From an uncultured Flavobacteriales bacterium (GTDB taxonomy: Bacteria; Bacteroidota; Bacteroidia; Flavobacteriales_D; Parvicellaceae): a stretch of DNA of 42,412 nt. Positions 20,156 through 29,876 of the stretch are shown here, piece after piece. Under the pieces are notes generated by a model. The model did no database searches, was not told where the DNA came from, and saw only the letters and a list, made by a program, of their open reading frames with translations. Location: the NCBI GenBank assembly GCA_943787725.1, contig CALSNM010000024.1:1-42412 (forward strand), read 5' to 3'. How positions within the stretch are numbered: the stretch's first letter is position 1; each line of letters starts with the position of its first letter. Both the position numbers and the translations under genes were made by a program.

Positions 20156-23100
20156 CTAATTCTTCTTTTTCTTTTCTTTTTTATCCTTTCCAATTGAAAT
20201 TGTGTAATCATCTATATTACCCATAACTTTTATGTTTACATAAGCGGTTTTCTTGGTCGGGTCTAAATATTCTATTTCATCTATTTGATTTTTGTCTACT
20301 TCAGCTTCTTTTTTTCCAAACAGAGTATTCCATGCGGTTTTTCCAATTAATTTTAGTGGTAGTTTTACATAATACTCCATGTTTAAGTCCATGTCCTGAG
20401 TTCCGGAAAATTGCATATATCCAAGACTAGAATTTATGGTCATCAATGGCATATCGATGGTTCCATTTAAATAATTAAATTTATTTGTAAGTGTATCAAA
20501 TTGCACAATGTGCAGGTTTTTTCCACCAAAATAAGGCTCTAATATCAGCAATGTTTTATAATCAATTAATCTTCCGTTTAGAATTTCAACATTCATATGA
20601 ACTTCGGAATCATCTAGTATTGGAATCAGATCCGGATGCATATGAATTTTACCGCTAATTTCGGATGTTATTTGGCCTTGAAGATTTTCTGAAAGAATAT
20701 AGTCTTGACCAAAATTTTCGAATTTAAAGAGTAATTTTTCCAGATCTACACCATTCAGTTTCATAATAGGACTGAAATATATTTTATCCCTATTCGACCC
20801 ATTAAAATATCCATTTATATCCATTTTTCCTCCGGCAATGTTCATCTGCATGGTGTCTAAATAAATATAATGCTCAGGATTTGTTCTTAAATTAGAATTA
20901 AAGTTTTTTATTAAATACCGATGATAATTTAGATGATCAATTTTCAGATCAAAAGTCATGTTTGTAAAAGGAATGTCATAAATATTAAAAACAGCTTCAT
21001 GGTCCTCTGGATTATTGGCGAGATCCGTTTTAGAACCATTGTAATTAAATAATTCATCGAAGTCTAGACGACTGGAAACTAAGCCAAAATGATTGTCCCT
21101 TTTCCGGATTGATTCGTCTTTACCTAGGTAATAGTTTAGATTGATATCAAAAATACTTTTTCCAAGCTTACCTTTAAGATTATTAATAATAAGATGATCA
21201 TCTTCATAATGTGCACTTCCTTCTAAATACTCTAGTCGCATTGGATGAATTTTCATTTTGCCAGCTACCTGATTCAAACTTAAATCAACAGACTGGATTA
21301 TGCTGTCAAAATAAAGTCGAGCACCTCCATGAAGTTTTAAACCTGACAGTGATTCATGACGATAATCCTCCGGAACATAATTTTCTCCTTGATAGGAAAA
21401 TAAATCATGCAATTCTAGATTATTTGAGACTAGATCAAATTCTATATTTGTATTTCCTTTTGGATTGATTTGCATCCATTTTTCGTACTCACTTAATTTA
21501 CCGTTAAAATGAAAATCACTCTTATCAATCATTCCGGAAAAATCGATTATTTGCAAGGAGCTATCTTCAACTAATACATCTGCATGAAAATCATGAAAAA
21601 CATGGGGGTAATTGTCTAGTTTAGCATACAAATTCTCAATAAAGAATTCTCCAACTGGCAGGTTAGCAGACTCTGTAAATGAACGCGCAGAACTTATAAA
21701 TTTTAGTTGCATCGTTAAGTCATTAATTTTCTCGTTTATGGCGGATGTGTCTGTCTTTTCAGAATTAGCTAATTCGCCTAAATCAATCAATTTTGATTTT
21801 ATGGCAAGATTGGCAACTATCTGATCAGATGAATGATGAAGTATTGCAGGTAGGTCTGAAATGCTTCCTGAGACATTGATGTCTGTCGTCCCTACCTTAG
21901 CTCTAAGATGTTGAATAGTAGCTTCATGACCGTCCAATTTAATTTTTGTATCAAGGTTGTTTAATGGTAAGTGATAGGTTCCGGTGTTAAATGATAAACC
22001 AGAAATTTTCAATTCTGAATAATAGGCTTCATTTAATTTTTCGATACTTTTCTCTGGATTGGTTAGGTCAATAATATCGTGAAACTTCATTTTAAGTTCA
22101 ACTTGCCCTTCTAAATTTTCAAAGTCAGTTTGATTGGCAAACTCGGCCAAAAAATTCAAGTCAAAATCCGAGTCTAATGTCATTTCAATTTCGGGAGATT
22201 CAAAATTAACAACATGTAAAGTTGCTTTAAAGGTTCCCGCTTCTGGCTGTGCATAGAAATCCATTAGTTCAAACTCCATATTGCTTAAATCCTTTCCGCC
22301 TGAATTGGTAAACGAACCATGGAAATTTAGGCTGTCAACTTTTTTATGATTTATCTTATTATCGAAGTAGGCATCTTCACAGCCAAACTTTGCATTTATA
22401 TTCGGAAAATTACCGTTGGCAGTTTTACCGTATATTTTTGCGTCAAAAAAGATATTCCCGGCATTTCCATAGCGATCCAGAGTTTCTGATAATTCTTCAG
22501 GAGCAAAGGCAATGAAAAGGTCAAAATTTTTCTTGTCGCCAAATAATGATATATCAATATTTATATCGTCTAAAATATCAATCTTGCCTTCGCTCTGAAA
22601 AGTTACATGCTCTAACTCCAGTTGTGATGGATTAATTTGAATTATCTGAGATTCTTTGAAATAGTCTATACCCACATGCGTATCTAGATGTTTATGACGA
22701 AAAAAAGTTGTATCACCTTTGTCGATAATATTCATTTCCATTTTTGATTCAATCTGCACATGTAAAGAAGCTTCATTGGTTTCGAAGGAAAGAGTTGCAA
22801 TATCTACAAACGACTCAACCATTAAACCATTAGCTTCATTTAGTTTGTACACGTCTATATTGATTAAATCAATTTCTTTTAAGTGTACATGTGAAATTCT
22901 TCTTCTAACTCTTCAATATCTTTCTCCGTTGTAAGCGCCTTTGCAATATTGAGTTCTCCGTCTTTGTGTTGGATTGCATGTATATATCCGTTTTTAACTT
23001 CTATCAATTGAATGTCGAAGTTGCCAGCGATCAAATCCCAGATATTAAAACCTACGTAAATATCTTCTGCATTAACAATGGGGTCTTTGTGGTTTTGCTT

Positions 23101-23355
23101 GTCCTCATAAATCATAACATGTTCTAGGTCAATTGAGATATAAGGAAAGGCTTCAAAGGGTGAGATATGACTTCCGTCAATTTCAACTTCACCGGTAAAG
23201 TCTTGGTTCAATTCCGTTATTAGTTCTTGAACTATTTTATCTTGGTTAAAGTAAACTATGGATACCAAAATACTGAGAAAGAAGATTGGTATGATCAGTG
23301 TCCAAATAACTAGTCGTCGCCAAAATTTCCAACTCCTTAAAAAACGAAACTTCAT
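20156..23355 (-). CDS. AsmA-like large envelope protein (one frameshift)
   Basis: About 1066 residues after joining two frames. The N-terminus is basic with one membrane helix (FWRRLVIWTLIIPIFFLSILVSIVYF), followed by the AsmA-type opening FTGEVEIDGSHISPFEAFPY and DIYVGFNIWDLIAGNFDI. The long remainder is a beta-rich repeated sequence with G-x-ISG-type turns, characteristic of bridge-like AsmA proteins that span the periplasm and are linked to lipid transport between membranes. The C-terminus (YTISIGKDKKEKKKKN) is strongly basic. One base is missing near 22890 (EEEFH to HVHLKEIDL); the open stretches are 22879-23355 and 20156-22852. A promoter is visible just upstream (23388-23416). Confidence 0.82.
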
Positions 23356-23387
23356 ATTTTCTTATATCCTATGATTTGATCCTCGAT

Positions 23388-23416
23388 CAAAAGTACATTA
23401 TTTTCTGTAGTGACAA
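23388..23416 (-). promoter_or_regulatory. Bacteroidota-type promoter of the AsmA-like gene
   Basis: On the minus strand TTG (23416-23414) and TACTTTTG (23395-23388) are 18 bases apart, close to the 19 of the consensus. The start codon is at 23355, giving an untranslated leader of about 25 bases. Confidence 0.6.
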
Positions 23417-23678
23417 TGTCTTTTTTTATATCTCCACTTCATTTGAATAAATTCAATACAATATTTAAAAAAGCTCGACACTTTCGCATTGGGGTTTGAT
23501 TTCTTAATTCAGCCAATAGGTCCAAATTCGAGCCAATTTAAAGAAGGTCTCGAAAAAAAACATAGGCTATAATTGTCAATGCTAATTTTAGTTGAATGTT
23601 CGGTCTTCGGATTTTTAAGTTTTGAACTAGCCAAAAACCAAAGTATTAAAGATATATTTTCATTGTTCTATTGATAGG

Positions 23679-23950
23679 TTAAGGTTTGAACTGATTACAA
23701 CAATCAGTTTCCTTACCCACCTCTTTATCTATTGTAATGCACTTAACAGCAATTCCTTTTCTACGGGAGTTTTGGTGCATTGAAACATGTCTAATACCAT
23801 AGGTATAATCGCCAAAAATTTTTCCACCTCCTTCAGTATTACGCAATTGATAATACGGCCCAATCAACCTAACTCCAGAATATATGAGGTATTTATCAGC
23901 ATGTTTCCGGGTATTTAAAATTGAGATTTTTAAAATATACGTGACATAAA
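23679..23950 (-). pseudogene. Possible gene remnant ending in a FISUMP-like motif
   Basis: The minus strand is open from about 23955 to 23679. An ATG at 23867 starts MIGPYYQLRNTEGGGKIFGD, but the frame also continues upstream (DKYLIYSGVRLIG). The segment HVSMHQNSRRKGIAVKCI resembles the end of FISUMP-type lipoprotein domains (GFSVRC), so this may be the tail of a decayed secreted protein. The match is weak and the rest of the gene cannot be seen. From 23417 to 23678 I see nothing. Confidence 0.25.
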
Positions 23951-24082
23951 CCTTTTCCTATGACAGTTATTTTTGCATTGATTTAGAGTATAAAGACACT
24001 ATGTTTTTTCTTTAGAAACCATTAATTATTTATTCAATGGAATATTTTATTTAAAAAAATGCACTTTATTTTTATATTTTTT

Positions 24083-24090
24083 TATATTTG
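24083..24090 (+). promoter_or_regulatory. Candidate -7 box of the 24115-28242 cluster
   Basis: TATATTTG (24083-24090) matches TAnnTTTG and lies 25 bases before the ATG at 24115, followed by an A-rich leader. No TTG is found 19 bases upstream, so the call rests on one element. Confidence 0.4.
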
Positions 24091-24114
24091 GTAAAACTAA
24101 AAAAAACAAAAACT

Positions 24115-24750
24115 ATGGCAGAAAAAAACACAGCTCACAAATATTTTTACCCAGGTTGCATGGAAACGCTTCCAATTATCGGAAAGAGAGTTATCTCAGA
24201 TAGTGCTTATGATGACTTTAAAGATAAACTTCTTACTAGCCTAGTAGAGAACACGGCTCCAGGTAAATTGGATATTCATAATACGGACTTAATTATGAAG
24301 TCTATTTTAATTACTGGTCCGAGGTTATTGAAAAGAGGAACTGGGGTTAAGTTATTGCATCATAAAGGAAAGGACAATATACTCCGATTCAATGCCATTA
24401 ATTGCTGTATCTTAATGTTTACAGATAATCAAATGATGTATTTTAATTGCTCTTATGATGTGTTGTCTGAAAAAGCTCATTCAATTTCTACTGAAGAGTT
24501 TTTCTATAAAGATATTGTGTCAACATCCACAGATAATATAGAGACAACTTGGATGAACGATGAAGGAGAAGTGCAAAAATTGGATTCGGCTGATTGCTTT
24601 AGAGTAAGAACTTCTGGTGGGACAGCAATAGAGGTAGTTTTGACGTCTCCAAAATTGATGGAGCTTTGGGGTGGTGGAGTTATCCCTACCGACTATATTG
24701 AAGATGCTATATCCAAAATCAGAAAAGTACTTAGAGAGAAAAAACAATAG
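24115..24750 (+). CDS. Hypothetical cytoplasmic protein, possibly PH-like
   Basis: A 211-residue soluble protein. The frame opens at a TTG at 24088, inside the predicted promoter box, so the ATG at 24115 (MAEKNTAHKYFYPG) is the better start. The middle part (LLHHKGKDNILRFNAINCCI, MMYFNCSYDVLS, TEEFFYKDIVSTST) alternates strands in the way of bacterial PH-like domains, but I do not recognise a named family. It opens the rightward cluster with YidD, the TerB-like and SPFH/GYF_2 genes, but is cut off from them by a strong terminator at 24758-24789. Confidence 0.6.
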   Translation: MAEKNTAHKYFYPGCMETLPIIGKRVISDSAYDDFKDKLLTSLVENTAPGKLDIHNTDLIMKSILITGPRLLKRGTGVKLLHHKGKDNILRFNAINCCILMFTDNQMMYFNCSYDVLSEKAHSISTEEFFYKDIVSTSTDNIETTWMNDEGEVQKLDSADCFRVRTSGGTAIEVVLTSPKLMELWGGGVIPTDYIEDAISKIRKVLREKKQ

Positions 24751-24757
24751 GTAACTT

Positions 24758-24789
24758 AATGAATGGAGGTACTGCCTCCATTCATTTTT
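24758..24789 (+). terminator. Rho-independent terminator
   Basis: AATGAATGGAGG (24758-24769) and CCTCCATTCATT (24775-24786) form a perfect 12-base stem with loop TACTG, followed by TTT. It lies eight bases after the stop of the hypothetical gene, and the only ATG of yidD (24763) lies inside it. Confidence 0.8.
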
Positions 24790-25011
24790 CATGTTTTGAG
24801 ATATTTACTTATTTACATAATCAGGCGATTTTATCAAAAGCCGAAAAGTAGAAGGAATAAAAATTCTGGGGTTTGTCTGTTTGAACCAAGCTGTTCAAAC
24901 TATGCTATATTAGCTTTAAAAAAGTATGGTAGCATAAAAGGGGTTTATCTTTCGGTCAAAAGAATAAAGAATTGTAACAGTTCATCATCCGGAGGTGTGG
25001 ACTATCCATAA
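24763..25011 (+). CDS. yidD: Membrane protein insertion efficiency factor YidD
   Basis: YidD helps insert proteins into the inner membrane together with YidC. The family signature is clear: CLFEPSCSNYAILALKKYG, then KGVYLSVKRIKNC and GGVDYP. Before it lie an amphipathic helix and RRFYQKP. The frame's only ATG (24763) lies within the terminator hairpin, so its first residues (MEVLPPFIFH) are doubtful. A TTG at 24796 would give a 71-residue protein starting just before RYLLIYIIRRFYQ, the usual YidD length and layout, and may be the true start. In many genomes yidD sits near rnpA and yidC; here it stands between a hypothetical gene and a TerB-like gene, with 13 bases to the latter. Confidence 0.82.
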   Translation: MEVLPPFIFHVLRYLLIYIIRRFYQKPKSRRNKNSGVCLFEPSCSNYAILALKKYGSIKGVYLSVKRIKNCNSSSSGGVDYP

Positions 25012-25024
25012 AAAATAAATAACA

Positions 25025-26119
25025 ATGGCGAAAAAATGTTTGGGTTGCGAAACCCCAGTTAATGACAAAGCGATGGAATGTCCCTATTGCGGAAGTGGAA
25101 ATTTTCAAAAAGAAGAAGTTGCACCAGCGGTAAACATTATTATTGATCAAGGTGGAGCTAAGCCTGAAAGTGAGGATTCAAATATTTATTCGGATGACAT
25201 AATGAAATTGATTAATCTAGCCCTTTCTGATGGAGAACTGACGGAAAAGGAAAAACAAGTTTTATTCAAGAAAGCTGAAGCTAAAGGTATCGATTTGGAT
25301 GAATTCGAAATGGTTCTCGACTCCAAATTGAATCAAATAAAAAACAAAAAACCTGCGAGTAGTGGGGCGTTAGAAGGTGTTTCAGCTTCAGGAAACTCCA
25401 CTGATAAATACAAAGAACTAGAAATGCTCACTGACCTTGCATTAAAAGATGGAGAAATATCTGATTTTGAGCGTACCACACTTTTAGAAAAAAGTTCGTC
25501 ATTAGGAATAAGTTCCAATGAGGCTGCTATGATAATAGACTCAAAAGTAGCGGAAAATGAAAAATTGCAAAAGCAAAATGCTGCACCAAAATCTAATAAA
25601 TTCGGTGAAATAAAAAAATGTCCTGCTTGCGGAGCGATTGCTAAAGGATTTAATTCTCAATGCAGTGACTGTGGGCATGAGTTTAGTGACATTGAAGCAA
25701 ATAACTCGATAGAAAGATTATTCGATATGTTAAATGAATGCGAAAAAGATCGAGTTGAAGATAATAGTTCGCAAAATGCGTCTATAGGAAGTGCTATTGG
25801 AGGCGCTATGGCCAGCGCTTATGGTGGCGGTTCAGTTGATAAAGTGCTAGAAAGAAAAAAATCTATCATTAATGGCTTTCCTGTTCCTAACACAAAAGAG
25901 GATATAATAGAGTTTATTTCGATGGCGATTCCAAACGCTAAACAAAAAGGAAACTTTTTTACTAAAGGTCAGCCCGAAAATAAATCTCACAATGAATTAA
26001 CATCTACCTGGAAATCTAAATGTGAACAAATTTTAATGAAAGCCAGATTTGCAATGAAGGATGATCCATCCACTCTTGCAGAAATAGAAGGATACTCGGA
26101 TAAATTGGGGCTTAAATAG
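25025..26119 (+). CDS. Double zinc-ribbon protein with two TerB-like domains
   Basis: A 364-residue cytoplasmic protein. An N-terminal zinc ribbon uses C5, C8, C19 and C22. Two similar helical segments (INLALSDGELTEKEKQVLFK near residue 60, and TDLALKDGEISDFERTTLLE near 137) look like TerB-type domains: an acidic helix, DGE, then a helix beginning with E. A second zinc ribbon (KKCPACGAIAKGFNSQCSDC) follows at about residue 198, then a Gly-rich stretch (SAIGGAMASAYGGGS) and a helical tail. Such proteins occur with SPFH, GYF_2 and stress-membrane clusters. It is followed after 30 bases by the SPFH gene, consistent with one operon. Confidence 0.72.
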   Translation: MAKKCLGCETPVNDKAMECPYCGSGNFQKEEVAPAVNIIIDQGGAKPESEDSNIYSDDIMKLINLALSDGELTEKEKQVLFKKAEAKGIDLDEFEMVLDSKLNQIKNKKPASSGALEGVSASGNSTDKYKELEMLTDLALKDGEISDFERTTLLEKSSSLGISSNEAAMIIDSKVAENEKLQKQNAAPKSNKFGEIKKCPACGAIAKGFNSQCSDCGHEFSDIEANNSIERLFDMLNECEKDRVEDNSSQNASIGSAIGGAMASAYGGGSVDKVLERKKSIINGFPVPNTKEDIIEFISMAIPNAKQKGNFFTKGQPENKSHNELTSTWKSKCEQILMKARFAMKDDPSTLAEIEGYSDKLGLK

Positions 26120-26149
26120 ATGTACGATAATCAAAACTATAATTAAACT

Positions 26150-27512
26150 ATGGGACTTTTTGGAAATAAGAAAGAAGGTGGAATGATGGATGTCATTCGC
26201 TGTGATGAGCAAGAATATTTAGTATGGAAATGGCGTCCATCTGGAGAAGCAAATACTACTAAGAAAGAAAATGCTATTCGTTATGGAAGCAGTCTTAGAG
26301 TTAAAGATGGCGAAATGGCTGTTTTTGTTTACAAGCAGGAAGATGGTCCGAATCAAGATTTCATAGAAGGTCCGCATGATCAAACAATAAAAACCGCGAA
26401 CTTTCCCGTATTATCCAAAATTGTAGGTCTTGGTTTTGGAGGTGCCTCTCCCTTTCAGGCAGAAATTTATTTCATTAATCTTGCAGGAAATATCCAGATT
26501 AGATTCGGTATTCCGTATTTTGATGTTTTTGATCCACGTTTTATGGATTTTGCTGTTCCAATCGCGGTTAGAGGAACTATAACTTTCAATGTTACCGACC
26601 CTCAAGGCTTCATTAAGCTTAATCGATTGATCAATTTCGAATTGGATGATTTCAAAAAGCAAATTAAGGATGCCATTACAAAATATATTAAAGGTGTTGT
26701 AACAAATATCCCTTCAGATAACCAAATTCCAGTTTTACAAATGGAACGTAAGGTTTTAGAAATTAATGATTTAGTTGCAAAATATTTGGCCCCACGTCTT
26801 AAAGAAGATTTTGGTGTTAATATGAAAGGGCTGGATATCGCTGATTTAGAAGTTGATAAAGAAGCTGACGGATACGCAGAATTGAGAAAGGTTACGGCAG
26901 AGCAAACAACGAAAACTGTTGAAGCTCAGAACTGATGTCGGTATCAAGAATCTTAAGGATACGCAACGCATAAATGCAGAGAACACTGAAGATACGCTTC
27001 GTATTCAACGTGAAGAGATGCAACGTGCCCAGAAATTACAAACTGAAGGCATGAACATGGGAGCTCATCAATTAAACCAGCAAACGGATGTTGCAAAAAC
27101 GGCAGCTGAAAGTATGGGAAAAATGGGCTCTGGTGGATCTGGCGGTTCTGGTGGAGGAATGGACCCTGGATCGATGATGGCAAGTATGGCAATGGGCGGA
27201 GCTGTCGGTTCGCAAATGGCTGGAGCTGTCGGTGGAATGATGGGGGGTATGAACCAGGCAAACCAAACGCCACCGCCAACACCAAAAGTGGAATACAGTA
27301 TTTCTGCTGGGGGACAACAAAGTGGGCCATTTGGGATTCCACAGTTACAGCAACTGGTGCAAAGTGGTCAATTAACTAAAGACACTCATGTTTGGAAACA
27401 AGGGATGGCAGAATGGGCTCTGGCTGGAACGATAGAAGAACTTAGCGCTCTTTTTGCAGCTGTTCCTCCTCCTCCTCCTCCAGCTCCATCAGGACCACCG
27501 CCAGCACCTTAA
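26150..27512 (+). CDS. SPFH-domain protein with C-terminal GYF_2 domain (one frameshift)
   Basis: About 453 residues after removing one base. The N-terminal part is an SPFH (band 7) domain of the virion-core-like type (COG4260/YdjI family): MGLFGNKKEGGMMDVIRCDE, EYLVWKWRP, VFDPRFMDFAVPIAVRGTIT. A coiled coil (ENTEDTLRIQREEMQRAQKL), a Gly/Met-rich linker (GSGGSGGGMDPGSMM) and a GYF_2 domain (SAGGQQSGPFGIPQLQQLVQ, WKQGMAEWA) follow, ending in Pro/Ala. Such proteins form membrane-associated assemblies. An extra A near 26930 (CAGAACTGAT instead of CAGACTGAT) stops the first frame at 26935; the continuation is open from 26919 to 27512. The next gene encodes a second GYF_2 protein 27 bases later. 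Confidence 0.82.
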
Positions 27513-27539
27513 TTTATATTAACCTAGAAATAATCAATC

Positions 27540-27893
27540 ATGGATGACAATAGTTTTTTTTCAATGGATCGGCTAATTGAATTTGGGATGGGTATGACTA
27601 TGGCGCAGCAGATGGTAAAGTCAATGAATGAGTCAATGACAAGTATGCACGTACCTGGAGCTATGAACCCAATGGAACAACCTAAACAAAAGTTGTTTTA
27701 TGCCGTCTTGGAAGGAAATCAAGTAGGACCATTGTCTGAGTCAGAATTATCAAGGCTTATTATTGAAAAAAAAGTAGCAAAAGAAACCTTTGTTTGGATG
27801 CCAGGAATGTACAACTGGGAGATTATTGAAAACGTTCCTGAAGTATTAAAATTAGTAGCTCTATCACCTCCTCCATTCGAGGATAATAAATAA
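27540..27893 (+). CDS. Small GYF_2-domain protein
   Basis: A 117-residue soluble protein with a Met-rich N-terminal helix (MDRLIEFGMGMTMAQQMVKS) and a C-terminal GYF_2 domain: LFYAVLEGNQVGPLSESELS, then VAKETFVWMPGMYNWEII. GYF_2 domains bind proline-rich peptides or partner membrane proteins; the neighbouring SPFH protein ends in a Pro-rich tail and carries its own GYF_2 domain. It is separated by only four bases from the membrane protein that follows. Confidence 0.75.
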   Translation: MDDNSFFSMDRLIEFGMGMTMAQQMVKSMNESMTSMHVPGAMNPMEQPKQKLFYAVLEGNQVGPLSESELSRLIIEKKVAKETFVWMPGMYNWEIIENVPEVLKLVALSPPPFEDNK

Positions 27894-27897
27894 ACTT

Positions 27898-28242
27898 ATG
27901 AAATTAAAATTCGTTCCGGCTTTAATAGCTCTCGCCATTTCTGCACTAATAGCATTTGCTATGTATTCCTTAACAATTGGACCAACTAAACAACTAGTTG
28001 CACTTGGAAGTTTTCTATTTGTAGCAGTTACTTTAATTACTGCTATAGGTGTTTCTTATGAGCATAAAAGAACCGGAACCAACGTAAGGGCTCTTTCAAT
28101 GGTCTTTTTCTTTATGGCATTAGCAAGTAATGTTGGCTCTATTTACTTTTCCTTTTCGCAAGCTGCATATATTATTATAAACGGAATTTTATTACTCGTT
28201 TTTATCCTAATATGTTATGCCATTATTGGAGCGAAGCAATAA
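27898..28242 (+). CDS. Four-helix membrane protein, function unknown
   Basis: A 114-residue integral membrane protein with four predicted helices: FVPALIALAISALIAFAMY, LVALGSFLFVAVTLITAIGV, ALSMVFFFMALASNVGSIYF and AAYIIINGILLLVFILICYA. A short loop (YEHKRTGTNV) lies between helices two and three. I do not recognise a family. The stop of the preceding GYF_2 gene is four bases upstream, so the two are probably co-translated. It ends the rightward cluster. Confidence 0.7.
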   Translation: MKLKFVPALIALAISALIAFAMYSLTIGPTKQLVALGSFLFVAVTLITAIGVSYEHKRTGTNVRALSMVFFFMALASNVGSIYFSFSQAAYIIINGILLLVFILICYAIIGAKQ

Positions 28243-28733
28243 CAGCAGTTCTCGATTAATTTTAATTGAATTTGATGCAGGATACAAATTAATTGTATTA
28301 CTAAATTAGGTGAAATTTATAAAGGCGATTCCAAGTTTTTACTCTTAAAAATGGTAAGTATTTTTTATAAGTAATGCGTATAAAGTACCTTGATTTATCT
28401 TGAGGAACTTACTTTTTACAAGAGGAACAATTTTTTGCGCGGAGATTATTTGAATTTTGAGGCTGTGTTGGGATGATTGTGTATTTTAAGGAATAAACGA
28501 TATGTGATTTTTCTACTCGTTTCAATAGGTGGTTGGTCTTTTCCCTTAAATAGTTTTTTAAGTAAGTTATGGATTCTCATCTTTTATAATATTGTTTTAA
28601 TGTAATAGCATAAATACAGAACATAAAACTTTTACGTTGATTCGTTTTGGAAATATGTGAGAGGAAATTAGTAATTGCAAGTTCCATGTTTTTATTGAGG
28701 ATGTTGCACTAATTAATTATCTTTCAATATTTG
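28243..28733. other. Intergenic stretch, nothing recognised
   Basis: About 490 AT-rich bases between the ends of the rightward SPFH cluster and the leftward kinase cluster. I see no convincing coding sequence, hairpin terminator or structured RNA on either strand. Confidence 0.5.
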
Positions 28734-29834
28734 TTAAATTATATTTTTAATTCTAATTCTTTGAGCATAATTAATTTTATTATTGGAACTTCTGATGAAT
28801 GAATTTGCTACATTTTTATTATTCTTAATTAAAGACTTTATTTCTTCTATTGTATAAGGACCATTCTCTTTATAATTACTCAAAAAATAATATTTCAATT
28901 TTACTTTCCTGTTGGGCTTTACTTTTTTTTCTATGTCTTTTTGAATTTGATTCCAGGCATCATGGATTTTAGAATTAGGCACCTTGTTTATCTTAGTGTT
29001 TGAATTGTTAACTGCAGTAGTTTTTAAGCTGATTAATTCCTTAAACTCTTCGCAGCTCTGAATTCGCTCAGATTTTTTCTTAGCAGTAGCAAATTGGATT
29101 ATTGCCTCTAAATGTCCGGAAATACCTGGATAGATACTTGAGGCTTTTGGTAAGGGTTCGTTATCTATTTTTTTAAAAATATGGTATTCATTAGCAGTTG
29201 TATCGTATGGACATTTTCCGGTTGCCATATGAAAAAGCAGCACTCCTAAAGAGTAAATATCGGAAAGTTGATCTACTTTTTCTCCTCTTACTTGCTCGGG
29301 GCTCATATATAAAATAGTTCCCATTTGAGAGCCAGTTTTAGTAAGAGAATTTGTTTCTTCTAGAATCTTTGCAATGCCAAAATCCAGCAATTTGGTTTTC
29401 CCATCATTATCTATAAGAATATTAGACGGTTTAATATCTCTATGAACGATTTTTTTTTTGTGCAAATAGTCAAAGGTTTGGAGTAATTGAGTAAACAAAG
29501 GGATCAACTTTTCTTCAACAATAGGTCCAGTTTCCTTATTTATGTATTCATCGAGTTGCTGCCCTTCAACGTACTCCATTATTAGGTATAGACCATCATT
29601 ACTCTCTATATAATCGTGAAGCCCTACAATTCCCTTGTGTTCCAAAAGTGCAAGGGCAGAAGCTTCACTTTTAAATCGTTTTCGTAGTTGCTTACTATTT
29701 ATTAGATTCGCATGGAGCGATTTTATTGCAACTTTGCGTCCTATTAGCTTGTGTTCAGCCAAGTACACATCTCCCATACCTCCAGAACCTAGTAAGCTTA
29801 TAACATTATAGTTTGCAATCTGTTGGCCTATCAT
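28734..29834 (-). CDS. Soluble Ser/Thr kinase with C-terminal GYF_2-like domain
   Basis: A 366-residue kinase and the last gene of the leftward array. The start is taken at MIGQQIANY to match its paralogs; an ATG two codons earlier (29840) is possible. Kinase motifs are complete: LLGSGGMGDVYLAEH, VAIK, HRDIKPSNILI, DFGIAK and GTILYMSPEQ. There is no membrane helix. The C-terminal 60 residues (YYFLSNYKENGPYTIEEIKS, LIKNN, ANSFIRSSNN) look like a GYF_2 domain, the same type as in the SPFH and GYF_2 proteins encoded at 26150-27893, which suggests a link between the two clusters. It follows the PEGA-like kinase after about 40 bases. Confidence 0.87.
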   Translation of the reverse strand: MIGQQIANYNVISLLGSGGMGDVYLAEHKLIGRKVAIKSLHANLINSKQLRKRFKSEASALALLEHKGIVGLHDYIESNDGLYLIMEYVEGQQLDEYINKETGPIVEEKLIPLFTQLLQTFDYLHKKKIVHRDIKPSNILIDNDGKTKLLDFGIAKILEETNSLTKTGSQMGTILYMSPEQVRGEKVDQLSDIYSLGVLLFHMATGKCPYDTTANEYHIFKKIDNEPLPKASSIYPGISGHLEAIIQFATAKKKSERIQSCEEFKELISLKTTAVNNSNTKINKVPNSKIHDAWNQIQKDIEKKVKPNRKVKLKYYFLSNYKENGPYTIEEIKSLIKNNKNVANSFIRSSNNKINYAQRIRIKNII

Positions 29835-29876
29835 AATCATATAGTTTGGTGGAAATGCAACATGTTTTATGAAAAA

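Noticed and set aside
26953..27342. Open frames on the minus strand inside the SPFH gene
   Set aside because: They lie opposite the Gly/Met-rich linker and GYF_2 domain and have no start context or recognisable motif.
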